Assembly (NCBI GenBank): GCA_050486545.1
Contig: JBJHDM010000010.1
Location: 1-64,000, forward strand
Length of the DNA stretch: 64,000 bases
Reading direction: 5' to 3'
Source of the DNA: DAOMNN01 sp050486545
Lineage (GTDB): Bacteria; Pseudomonadota; Gammaproteobacteria; Burkholderiales; Rhodocyclaceae
Part shown: one piece after another, positions 33,042 through 40,873 of the stretch
Position numbering within the stretch: position 1 is the first letter of the stretch
Layout of the letters: the number at the start of each line of letters is the position of its first letter
The notes under the pieces: model-generated
The model's input: the letters and a program-made list of their open reading frames with translations, nothing else
Database searches by the model: none
Told to the model about the DNA's origin: nothing
Made by a program: the position numbers and the translations under genes

Positions 33042-33182
33042 CGCGGTGTGGCAGGAGCGCGGGGCTGGGATCCGGGTGGGACGGCAATCCCAGGTCGACC
33101 ACTGTCGACCCGTTTCAGTCACCGGCGCTGCAGGGAAGCGGTCGTGCAGCGTGACTGGCGGGGTCAAGTCGGATGCGCCGTC

Positions 33183-33199
33183 TTGCCAAATTTTGCCAA
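33183..33199 (+). promoter_or_regulatory. Direct repeat upstream of parDE
   Basis: TTGCCAA occurs twice (33183-33189 and 33193-33199), exactly 10 bp apart, 19 bp before parD. Helically phased repeats of this kind fit an autoregulatory site for a ribbon-helix-helix ParD antitoxin. Confidence 0.4.
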
Positions 33200-33217
33200 G
33201 CCAGCTAATCTGTGCCC

Positions 33218-33469
33218 ATGAGCACGATGAACATTTCCTTGCCCGACAGTCTGAAATCCTTCGTGGATGAGCAGGTGGGCGAGCGGGGCTATAGCACCAG
33301 CAGCGAATACGTTCGCGAACTGATCCGTAAGGATCAGGATCGTCAGCGCTTGCGTCGAGTGCTGCTGGCCGGCGCAGCCGCTGCGCCGGCATCGCCGGCT
33401 GATTCCGCTTACTTCGAAGGTCTGCGTGACCGGGTACGTAGGGCTGCCAAGCCGGTTTCTCACGGGTGA
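33218..33469 (+). CDS. parD: ParD-family antitoxin
   Basis: An 83-residue type II antitoxin. The N-terminal ribbon-helix-helix is visible as MNISLPDSLKSFVDEQV followed by YSTSSEYVRELIRKDQDRQRLR. The C-terminal half is the disordered toxin-binding segment. Start at the ATG (33218) rather than the in-frame GTG two codons upstream. The parE toxin starts within its stop codon. Confidence 0.88.
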   Translation: MSTMNISLPDSLKSFVDEQVGERGYSTSSEYVRELIRKDQDRQRLRRVLLAGAAAAPASPADSAYFEGLRDRVRRAAKPVSHG

Positions 33470-33798
33470 AGGTCAAACCCGTCGTTCCGCGTGAGCAGGC
33501 CAACCAGGACGTCGACGACGCGATAGCCTACTACCTCGAAGAGGCTTCCTCATCTGTTGCGCTCGGCTTCATCGACGCACTGGAACAGAGCTATACCCAC
33601 ATCGCCCACCATCCTGGCACGGGCTCGCCGCGCTATGGGCATGAGTTGGACCTTCCTGGCCTGCGCTCCTGGACGCTGTCGCCCTACCCCTACCTCGTCT
33701 TCTACGTCGAACGACCGGACCACATCGATGTCTGGCGCGTACTCCACGGCCAGCGCGACATTCCCGTCTGGATGCAGGACCCTGACGCCTTCGCCTGA
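33466..33798 (+). CDS. parE: ParE-family toxin
   Basis: A 110-residue RelE/ParE-superfamily toxin; ParE poisons DNA gyrase. Family features are the two N-terminal helices (EQANQDVDDAIAYYLEEASSSVALGFIDALEQSYTHIA), then HPGTGSPRYG, LRSWTLSPYPYLVFYVERPDHIDVWRVLHGQRDIP. The GTG start overlaps the parD stop (GTGA). The complete, uninterrupted pair is probably functional. Confidence 0.88.
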   Translation: MKVKPVVPREQANQDVDDAIAYYLEEASSSVALGFIDALEQSYTHIAHHPGTGSPRYGHELDLPGLRSWTLSPYPYLVFYVERPDHIDVWRVLHGQRDIPVWMQDPDAFA

Positions 33799-34028
33799 CG
33801 CAATCGCTCGGCCCTCCAAGGGCAAGTTCTCACGGTCCGCTTACCGGAGCTCCATTCCAGTGGCAGGTCCTGGTCGAAAGCAGCAGGTGCCCGCAATCTT
33901 GGGCAAGTGGCCGATACGAAGACGCCATGGATACGCTGACCCATGCATTGCCGGGGCCCTGGCCGGCTGGTTGTGGGCACGCTCGCCGGGGTGGGGGGGC
34001 GGTCAGTGCTGCGGCCGTGGCAGGCGGT
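33799..34028. other. 230-bp gap downstream of parE
   Basis: No intact gene. The second half contains the gene remnant listed separately at 33927-34010. Base composition shifts abruptly to G-runs near 33990. The gap is consistent with an insertion or deletion scar at the parDE locus. Confidence 0.4.
33927..34010 (+). pseudogene. Remnant of a YdjM-like (DUF457-type) membrane hydrolase gene
   Basis: ATG at 33927 encodes MDTLTHAL, the usual opening of YdjM/DUF457-family membrane-bound metal-dependent hydrolases. After a one-base frame change the sequence reads AGALAGWLWARSP, which continues the family's first helix. Then similarity ends. This looks like a frameshifted, truncated 5' end beside the parDE pair. 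The identification rests on about 20 residues. Confidence 0.35.
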
Positions 34029-34541
34029 TCAGGATGTTGCCGGCCGGCGCCGGATGCCGATTACGCGACCGAGTCCGTCCGGCCTCGGTAGTCCCGCGTG
34101 AGCGGCCTTGAGTGCGTCGACGCGGGGCTGGATGTGGGGCGGGAAGGGGGTCGAGCGCCGCTGCGCCATGTCGATGTGCATCGTGATGACTTCATTGGTC
34201 GCGGCGAGCCAGCCTTCGGTGGCGTGACGCATCTCGTGGTGCAGGTGGATGCGCTTGGTGTCGGCATCGACGAGCTGCGTGTGCACGACGTAGGGGTCGT
34301 CGCGGTGCAACTCGCGGTCGTAGGTGACGTGCATTTCCAGCGCGAACGTGGAGCCGCCCTCGCGTTGCGGATAGCCGGGGTCCATGCCGAGCAGGCCCAG
34401 GAACCGGTCGGTGCCCAGGTCGAAGGCGAGCACATAGTAGGCGACGTTCATGTGGCCGTTGTAGTCGATCCATTCGGGCAGGACGATGCCACGTGCGGAT
34501 TCGAGCGGTTCGGGCGAAAAGGGAGCATGTGATCGGTTCAT
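34029..34541 (-). CDS. Acyl-CoA thioesterase-like hotdog protein
   Basis: A 170-residue 4HBT/thioesterase-like hotdog protein. The segment LPEWIDYNGHMNVAYYVLAFD is the classic N-terminal motif of the betainyl-CoA/acyl-CoA thioesterase group, with the DYNGHMN loop near the active site. RIHLHHEMRHATEGWLAATNEV covers the second half of the fold. Substrate unknown. No carnitine or betaine genes are nearby. It follows the DUF502 gene by 31 bp on the same strand and may be co-transcribed. Confidence 0.83.
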   Translation of the reverse strand: MNRSHAPFSPEPLESARGIVLPEWIDYNGHMNVAYYVLAFDLGTDRFLGLLGMDPGYPQREGGSTFALEMHVTYDRELHRDDPYVVHTQLVDADTKRIHLHHEMRHATEGWLAATNEVITMHIDMAQRRSTPFPPHIQPRVDALKAAHAGLPRPDGLGRVIGIRRRPATS

Positions 34542-34572
34542 GGTCTGGTCGTCCGGTGGCGCGAATGCGTAC

Positions 34573-35199
34573 TCATGCTGGTGTGCCGTTCGCCGCGGGA
34601 GGCGCCGGCTTGGGTTCGGTCCCGGTCACGCCGGCCGTCAGGATGAAGCGCATCGCCTCGTCCATGCTCATGTCCAGCGGACGCAGCGCGCTGCGTGGTA
34701 CCAGCACGGCGTAGCCGCCGATCATGTAGCTCATGGGCAGGTAGACGAGTACGGCATCGTCGCCGCGGAAGCCCTCGGGCAGGCGATCGGCGTCGGTCTG
34801 GGTCACCAAGCCGATCGCCTGCATGCCGGTCGTTCCCAGGGTCACGGCGACCACCTGCTCGAAGTCCTTCTTCTTGATCGGGGAAAAGTAATCGACGAAG
34901 TCGCGGATCGCAGGGTAGACGAGCCGGACCAGCGGCAGGCGCCGGAACACCTGTTCGGTGCGCGAGAACAGGCGCTGCACGACGTAGGTGTTCATCAGCA
35001 TTCCGACAATGAACGACAGGGCCAACCCCGCCGCGACGCCGAAGCCGGGACGGTAGACGCCTTCGGGCAGGACACGGCCCAGTTCGCCCCCGAGCAGTGT
35101 TTCGGTCGAAACGATCAGCCAGTAGATCAGGTACAGCGTCAGCACGATCGGCAGGATCGTGATCAGACCGGTCAGGATGTTGCGGGTGATGACGCCCAT
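34573..35199 (-). CDS. DUF502 membrane protein
   Basis: A 208-residue DUF502 protein with two membrane helices: NILTGLITILPIVLTLYLIYWLI at about 6-28, and FGVAAGLALSFIVGMLMNTYV at about 52-72. The soluble domain that follows carries the family motif RLPLVRLVYPAIRDFVDYF, then VLVYLPMSYMIGGYAVLVP. Function unknown; family members occur widely in Gram-negatives and in plants. Start at 35199 matches the conserved N-terminus and follows a GGGGGCGG purine-rich stretch. Confidence 0.88.
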   Translation of the reverse strand: MGVITRNILTGLITILPIVLTLYLIYWLIVSTETLLGGELGRVLPEGVYRPGFGVAAGLALSFIVGMLMNTYVVQRLFSRTEQVFRRLPLVRLVYPAIRDFVDYFSPIKKKDFEQVVAVTLGTTGMQAIGLVTQTDADRLPEGFRGDDAVLVYLPMSYMIGGYAVLVPRSALRPLDMSMDEAMRFILTAGVTGTEPKPAPPAANGTPA

Positions 35200-35417
35200 G
35201 ATGTCCGCCCCCAGTTGAATGCGCCGCAGGGCCCAGGTCGGTGGCCGAGGGTCGCAGCAGTCGCCGTTGGCGCCCATTGTGCAACAGTTCGCGCGTGTGG
35301 TCGCCTGTGCTTCGGATCCTTGCGGACGGTTGTCGCGGACCGGGGCTGGCGGCATGATGTCGGTGTGGCGAATGCGCTCCGCATCGGGGCGTTCGGGTTC
35401 GCATCATTCGGGTGTGC

Positions 35418-36395
35418 ATGCACATGTTCGGCTTCCTCCAGGGCTTCGCGTACGGATTGCTGGTTTCCTGCCTGCCGTGGTTTGCCGTCGGGATGTACGA
35501 TCCGCGGCTTGCGCTGCCGACCGATCCGCCGTCTCGCTGGCAGGTCTTCGTCCGCTACTGGTTTGCCGCACCCTTCATCGGCTTGCTGCTTTGGATCACG
35601 TCCCTGTGGGGCGGATTCGATCCCACCCTCGGGGGATGGTTGGCGGGTCTGGCCGCGATTCCGTTCGAGGTCTTCGCAGAGCGGCGCTGGCGTCGCTGGC
35701 GTGCGGGCAGGGTGGAACGGAGCCGGGCCGCGGAGCGCGATGCAGAGGCTTCGCGGCGACGTGCGCAACTGGAGCGTGAAGAACGCGAGGCCGGCCTGCG
35801 CGTGCTCGATCCCGATCGGCCACCGGAGCAGGCCGATGAGATCGTCCTCGGGCTGTGCGCCGCCAAACGCAGGCTGCTTGACTTGCGCCGTCCCGACCTG
35901 GCGGTGCAGGCGGACCGGGTCTACAGCCGTTATGTCCGGGTGCTCGACGTGCTCGGCGCGCGTTTCGACGCGAACGAGCTGACCTATGAGCGCGCACAGG
36001 GGCTGGTTGCCGAAGTGTGCCGCACCGTGCTCGACCGGTTGGCGTCGATCGCGTCGCTGGCCGAGACGGTAACCGGCATCGATGCAAACTACGTGCGCCG
36101 CCGCCTCGCGCGCGAATTCGAGCACCTTCCCGAGGAGGAACGCAGTGCGCTGGAGCGCCGGATTGAACTCGTAGAGGGCACGGAGAATCGAATCCGCGCG
36201 CTGCTCGGCGGCAATGAATCCGCCCTGACCGCCCTGGATGACCTCGCTGTGTCGATGTCCGCACTCGAGACCGGGCGGCAGCGGGCGACGGTAGCCGCCG
36301 ATCAGGCACTTGACGAGCTGCGCAGGTTTGCCGAGGGTGTGGGGCGGTACGCCCATCCGTCCCAGATCAGGGAAGAGGGAGGAGGTCGGTCATGA
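35418..36395 (+). CDS. Membrane protein with long coiled coil, TelA/XpaC-context
   Basis: A 325-residue protein. Two membrane helices lie near the N-terminus (about 5-28 and 45-62). A basic linker and a long helical/coiled region to the end follow (ERSRAAERDAEASRRRAQLEREERE..., then ERRIELVEGTENRIRALL). It is not clearly assignable. The shape and nearby telA recall XpaC-type partners of TelA, but the similarity is weak. ATG 35418 is chosen; a GTG at 35412 and an ATG at 35424 are alternatives. Its stop overlaps the ATG of the ATP-grasp gene (ATGA), so it heads a four-gene coupled operon. Confidence 0.65.
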   Translation: MHMFGFLQGFAYGLLVSCLPWFAVGMYDPRLALPTDPPSRWQVFVRYWFAAPFIGLLLWITSLWGGFDPTLGGWLAGLAAIPFEVFAERRWRRWRAGRVERSRAAERDAEASRRRAQLEREEREAGLRVLDPDRPPEQADEIVLGLCAAKRRLLDLRRPDLAVQADRVYSRYVRVLDVLGARFDANELTYERAQGLVAEVCRTVLDRLASIASLAETVTGIDANYVRRRLAREFEHLPEEERSALERRIELVEGTENRIRALLGGNESALTALDDLAVSMSALETGRQRATVAADQALDELRRFAEGVGRYAHPSQIREEGGGRS

Positions 36396-37501
36396 CCGAG
36401 GTTGCGAAGTTACTGCTCGTGTCGGGTGGAAGCCTTGTCGGTGGCAATATCCTGGATGCGCTCGAAGGGCGGCGCGAGGCCATCGAGGTGCATGCGACGA
36501 ACAGCGCGGCATCCGGCTGTGGACTCGAGCGGTTCGACACCGTGCATCTGACGCCTCCAACGGTGAAGGATCCGGTGGAGTTCGAGCGACGACTGATCGA
36601 GGTGATCGATCGGGTCTTGCCCGATCTGGTAATTCCATGCCGTGACGATGACGTGGTGTTTCTCGCCGACCTGCGAACGCGCCGACCCGACCTCGAGCGG
36701 TGCATCCTGTGTGGGACACCCGAGGTCGCGGAGGCGACCTTCGACAAGGCCTCGAGCGGACGCTTCTGCGCGGAGCATGGGTTGCCCTTTGCTCCGACAT
36801 TGGCGACGCCTGCGGTGTCCTCGGAGGCAGTGACGTTTGCGTGGATCCACGGCTATCCGTTGCTGGTCAAGCCGGTGAGCGGGTACGCGTCGCGCGATGT
36901 TCGGCTGGTGTTGAACGAGGGGCAACTGCTGCGGGCTGCATCGGCCCCGGGCATGTTGATTCAGCGCTACCTGGGAGATCCTGAGGGCGTGCTCGACTGG
37001 CGCCGTGAGATCGACGATATCGGCCTGCCGCTTTTTCACACCTTTGAAGGTCTCAAATACTCCATCCAGATCATGATCGGGCCCGACGGACGGTGCGCGG
37101 GGAATTTCTGCTCGATCAACGTCAATCGGCATGGCACGAGTACGCAGCTCGAGCGATATTCCGGAGAAGATGCACGCGAACTTGGCCTGTGTTGCGCGAC
37201 CGCATTCGCGAAAGCAGGCTGGCGCGGCCCGGTCAACATTCAGTGCCATAAGGCACCGGAGGGTGCGTTGTTCATCTATGAGTTCAATGCCCGTTTCTCG
37301 GGCGCGACGGCCGCGCGGAGGCTAATGGGCTACGACGAGGTGGGACTGGCCATCGCGTTGTTCACTGGGGTGAAGATCGCGACTGTGCCGGTGCCCGGCT
37401 TTTCCGATCGAGTCAGTCGCATCGCCGTCGACCGTGTCGAGTCGGACAGATTGCAGCACGACCTGCTGCACGATGGTTTTTGGCAAGGGAGTACAGAATG
37501 A
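36392..37501 (+). CDS. ATP-grasp ligase (carbamoyl-phosphate-synthase-like)
   Basis: A 369-residue ATP-grasp enzyme. It has an N-terminal pre-ATP-grasp Rossmann-like domain (5-115; KLLLVSGGSLVGGNIL, IPCRDDDVVFLADL). Substrate/ATP lysines are at 119 (TFDK) and 160 (LLVKP), QRYL is at 191-194, and the metal-binding EFNARFSG (297-304; Glu297, Asn299) is intact. Such enzymes activate a carboxylate as acyl phosphate and join it to an amine. Peptide-like or amino-acid amide products are typical. RBS GGGAGGAGG is strong. It overlaps the genes on both sides by ATGA. Substrate unknown. Confidence 0.82.
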   Translation: MTEVAKLLLVSGGSLVGGNILDALEGRREAIEVHATNSAASGCGLERFDTVHLTPPTVKDPVEFERRLIEVIDRVLPDLVIPCRDDDVVFLADLRTRRPDLERCILCGTPEVAEATFDKASSGRFCAEHGLPFAPTLATPAVSSEAVTFAWIHGYPLLVKPVSGYASRDVRLVLNEGQLLRAASAPGMLIQRYLGDPEGVLDWRREIDDIGLPLFHTFEGLKYSIQIMIGPDGRCAGNFCSINVNRHGTSTQLERYSGEDARELGLCCATAFAKAGWRGPVNIQCHKAPEGALFIYEFNARFSGATAARRLMGYDEVGLAIALFTGVKIATVPVPGFSDRVSRIAVDRVESDRLQHDLLHDGFWQGSTE

Positions 37502-38622
37502 GTGGTCGTGGATACATCGTGGAGGCGATTGCTGGCTGGCGGACTCCGTCCTCCCGAGATCGATTGCTGGTCGGGTGCTTCGTTGGTGAAGGGGTCGGAG
37601 CAGAGATCGTCCCGATCGCCCTCGATCTTTTGCGTGACGTTTGCGAGCGGGTCGGGCGCAAGCTGGAAATACGCCACGGTGGTCTGATCGGCAAGCCGGC
37701 GATCGCGGCCACTGGAAAGGCGTTGACGGACGAAGCGACCGCGTTCTGCAACGCAGTCTTCGCCGAGGGCGGCGCGATCCTGTGTGGCCCCGGTGGTGGC
37801 CGCTTCGTCTATGAGCTTCGCGCGCACTTCGACCTCTTCTGCAAGCTTACGCCCCTGGTGCCTCTCGCCTGCCTGGGCGATGCGGGATGTCTGCGGCCGG
37901 AGCGTCTGGCGGGTGTTGATATTCTGGCCGTGCGGGAGAATACCGGCGGCTTGTACCTTGGCGAATCATTGTCGGATACCGACGAGGCCGGTGAGCAGAT
38001 CGTGCGTCACTGCTTCCAATACACGTCTGCTCAGGTCCGACGTATTCTGGAAAGCGCGTTTACGGCGGCCGCACACCGTCGGTGCAAGGTGTGCGTAACG
38101 GTCAAGCCCGGTGGCGTGCCGGCGATCAGTCGGCTGTGGCAGATCCAGGCCGAAGCACTGGCCGAGGCGACCGGGATCGAGTTGTCGGTTCTCGAGATCG
38201 ACAACGCGGTCTACCAGTTGATCGCACATCCGCTTGCTTTCGATGTCGTGGTTTCGCCGAACATGTTCGGTGATGTCCTCGCGGATGCGGGGTCGTTGCT
38301 GCTTGGGTCCCGCGGGATGTCGTATTCCGGCAATTTTGGCGCCGGGGGACGGGCGGTTTACCAGACTGGGCACGGGGCTGCTCACGACTTGGCCGGGATG
38401 GATCGCGCGAATCCCATCGGGCAGGCGTTGTCGGTGGCGATGATGCTGCGCGAGAGCTTCGCCTTGCCGCAGGCAGCCGATCTCGTCCTGAAGGCGATCG
38501 AGTCCGTCGTCGGGCGTGGCATGCGAACCGCGGACATTGCGGGACCTGGGAGCACAGTGGTCGGTACGCGGGAAATGGGGCGCCGGATCGTCGATGCGCT
38601 TGGAGAGGTGCGCATGGGATGA
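37498..38622 (+). CDS. Isocitrate/isopropylmalate dehydrogenase-family enzyme, variant substrate site
   Basis: A 374-residue beta-decarboxylating dehydrogenase. Conserved parts are GEGVGAEI (30-37), VRENTGGLY (145-153, catalytic Tyr), Lys203, Asp235, NMFGDVLAD (255-263, metal Asp259/263) and GHGAAHDLAGMDRANPIG (291-308, cofactor loop). The LRxxFDL motif is present (107-113), but the usual NLRP that follows reads KLTP (116-119), so one substrate-carboxylate arginine is replaced by Thr118. The fold and catalytic Tyr/Lys/Asp are kept, so it should oxidise a hydroxy-acid, but probably not isocitrate or 3-isopropylmalate. It is ATGA-coupled on both sides. Confidence 0.85.
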   Translation: MSGRGYIVEAIAGWRTPSSRDRLLVGCFVGEGVGAEIVPIALDLLRDVCERVGRKLEIRHGGLIGKPAIAATGKALTDEATAFCNAVFAEGGAILCGPGGGRFVYELRAHFDLFCKLTPLVPLACLGDAGCLRPERLAGVDILAVRENTGGLYLGESLSDTDEAGEQIVRHCFQYTSAQVRRILESAFTAAAHRRCKVCVTVKPGGVPAISRLWQIQAEALAEATGIELSVLEIDNAVYQLIAHPLAFDVVVSPNMFGDVLADAGSLLLGSRGMSYSGNFGAGGRAVYQTGHGAAHDLAGMDRANPIGQALSVAMMLRESFALPQAADLVLKAIESVVGRGMRTADIAGPGSTVVGTREMGRRIVDALGEVRMG

Positions 38623-40640
38623 ACGACGCCACGGCATTGCTTCTGATCGACCTGCAACGCGACTTCATCGAAGTGCCGTCGCTGTTTCCGCCTGCTGGCG
38701 TGGTCGTGCCCAAGGTTGTGGAATTGCTTGGAAACTGCCGCGCTGCCGCCATGCCCGTGATGCACATCCGGACCATCGTTGCGCCGGACGGATCGGACCG
38801 TATGCCGCATTGGCGCCGGAACGACGACCGTCGGTGCGTTGCTGGATCGCGTGGTGCCGAGCCGCCGGAGGGACTCGAGGAACGTCCACCCGAAGTGGTG
38901 TTCACCAAGCGTTTCCACAGCGCGTTCGACAGCGCCGAACTGCATGCTGCGCTGCGCGATGCGGGAGTCGGCACAGTTCTCGTGGCCGGGGTGCATACGC
39001 ACGCATGCGTCTACGCGACGGTGCTCGATGCCTACCGGCTGGGCTATGCGGTTCGTCTGGTGACCGACGCCATCTCTTCGTACGCGCCGCTGCACGCCGA
39101 TCTGACGATCCGCCATCTCGCTGGTCGTGTTTGCGACTGCACCACCATACCGGAGCTGTTCCCCATGTCTGCGGGGAGGAATGCGTCCTCCCGGGGTGAA
39201 ACCTTCGCGGTGGCGCATATCGATGGGCGTTGGGAGTCGGCATCGGGTCATCGGATGTGGGAGATGCGCGATCCGTGTGACTGGCAGCGGATACTCGGGA
39301 GTGTGCCCATTGCGTGTTCCGGGGACGTCAGCCGTGCCACTGCGGCAAGTGCGAAGGCGCTCACCGACTGGGCTGGTCGCGCGCGGAGCGAAAGGCTCGG
39401 AATGCTCGGCTCCTTTACGAACGCGCTCGCTCGCCGCGAGGCGGAGTGTATCGAACTGCTCATCCGTGAAGTGGGCAAGCCCCGTGTCGAGTCCGAAGCC
39501 GAGTTCCGCTTCGCGACGAACCTGATGCGCGCCACGATCGAACAGGTTGCCTGCGAAAGCGCGGAGCGTCGTGGTGATGTCGTCGTCCGTTATCGTCCTC
39601 GCGGGGTCGTAGCGGTCGTCACGCCATGGAACAATCCGCTCGCACTGCCGATCGGGAAAATTGTGCCTGCGCTGGCCTACGGAAACACTGTGGTCTGGAA
39701 ACCTGCCCTGCAGGCACCCGAACTGGTGCGTACGATCGTCGAGGCCGCAACCGAGGCCGGTTTGCCTCTGGGCTGTCTCAATGTCGTATTCGGCGATCCC
39801 GATACGGCTCGGTCGGTGTTGCAGTGTGCCGAAATCGCAGCGGTCACGTTTACGGGATCCGAGGATGCCGGACGCGAGATTGCAGTGGCGTGCAGCATGC
39901 ATGGGCTGGCCCTGCAATCCGAACTCGGCGGTAATAATGCCGCACTTGTGGCAGCAAGCGCGGATGTGGAACGGGCGGCCCGGGAATTGGCTGCCGCGGC
40001 TTTCAGCTTTTCAGGGCAGCGATGCACGGCGCCGCGGCGCATCGTTCTCGTCGAAGCGGTCTTCGAACGTTTTTGCGAAGCGCTGGCTCATGCCACGCAT
40101 GCACTGAAGGTCGGACGCCCAGGTGAGGAAGACACCAAGATCGGTCCACTGATCTCGCGATCGCGGCAGGCGATGATGGGTGCTTGGGTGCAGGAGGGGC
40201 TGCGAAACGGGGGTCGCTTGCTTGCGGGAGGAAAAGTGCCGGAAGGCTTTCAGGACGGCTGTTGGTTCGAACCGACCGTTTTGACCGGATTGCCCGAAAA
40301 TGCGAGTGTGGTGCAGGAAGAGACGTTCGGTCCCTTGGTCGTCGTCCAGCAGGCGGCGAATTTCGACCACGGTATCTCGTTGTGCAATGGCGTACGGCAG
40401 GGTTTGCGCGCGATTTTGTACACCGACGACGTAGTGGAGCGCGCGCGGTTCGTGGAGAAGATCGAGGTCGGCGTGGTCCACCTCGAAGAGGCTGCGACCC
40501 GGATCGATATCGATGCCCCGTTTCTCGGCTGGAAATCGTCCGGAACCGGCGTTGCGGAGCATGGACGCTGGGATCGCGAGTTCTACACGCGTGTGCAGGC
40601 GGTGTATGGTCCGGAGGACGGCTCGGGTGACGTAGCCTGA
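38619..40640 (+). CDS. Isochorismatase-like hydrolase fused to aldehyde dehydrogenase
   Basis: A 673-residue two-domain enzyme. Residues 1-185 are a cysteine hydrolase of the isochorismatase/nicotinamidase fold, with the full triad Asp11 (LLLIDLQRDF), Lys97 (FTKRF) and Cys130 (GVHTHACV). Residues about 195-670 are a complete aldehyde dehydrogenase: PWNNP with Asn339, Lys361, Glu435 in ELGG and catalytic Cys469 in SGQRCTA. I know of no standard enzyme with this fusion. The hydrolase could release an amine or carbamoyl group and the dehydrogenase oxidise the resulting aldehyde. It is the last gene of the coupled operon; a weak GGAGGCC/GGCCTC hairpin follows. Confidence 0.87.
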   Translation: MNDATALLLIDLQRDFIEVPSLFPPAGVVVPKVVELLGNCRAAAMPVMHIRTIVAPDGSDRMPHWRRNDDRRCVAGSRGAEPPEGLEERPPEVVFTKRFHSAFDSAELHAALRDAGVGTVLVAGVHTHACVYATVLDAYRLGYAVRLVTDAISSYAPLHADLTIRHLAGRVCDCTTIPELFPMSAGRNASSRGETFAVAHIDGRWESASGHRMWEMRDPCDWQRILGSVPIACSGDVSRATAASAKALTDWAGRARSERLGMLGSFTNALARREAECIELLIREVGKPRVESEAEFRFATNLMRATIEQVACESAERRGDVVVRYRPRGVVAVVTPWNNPLALPIGKIVPALAYGNTVVWKPALQAPELVRTIVEAATEAGLPLGCLNVVFGDPDTARSVLQCAEIAAVTFTGSEDAGREIAVACSMHGLALQSELGGNNAALVAASADVERAARELAAAAFSFSGQRCTAPRRIVLVEAVFERFCEALAHATHALKVGRPGEEDTKIGPLISRSRQAMMGAWVQEGLRNGGRLLAGGKVPEGFQDGCWFEPTVLTGLPENASVVQEETFGPLVVVQQAANFDHGISLCNGVRQGLRAILYTDDVVERARFVEKIEVGVVHLEEAATRIDIDAPFLGWKSSGTGVAEHGRWDREFYTRVQAVYGPEDGSGDVA

Positions 40641-40873
40641 TCGGCTGAGGATCACGGTTTCCCGCGCCCGAGTCGATACTTCTGATCGCGACGCGGACCG
40701 GAGGCCTTCAGGCATGTCGGTCGGCCTCGGCTTCGGGTGCGTGCGTAGCGGCGCAAGGATCGTCGCAACGGGGTGATTTCGGCATGATGGGTGACCTGAT
40801 CGTGTAAGGTGGGCATTCTTGCACAGCTCACGTTCAACCGAATTCGACCGGGATGCGAGCTTGGGAGGACAGG

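Noticed and set aside
35418..36395. Firm XpaC assignment
   Set aside because: Only membrane helices, coiled coil and telA proximity support it; no XpaC motif is recognised, so it is left unassigned.
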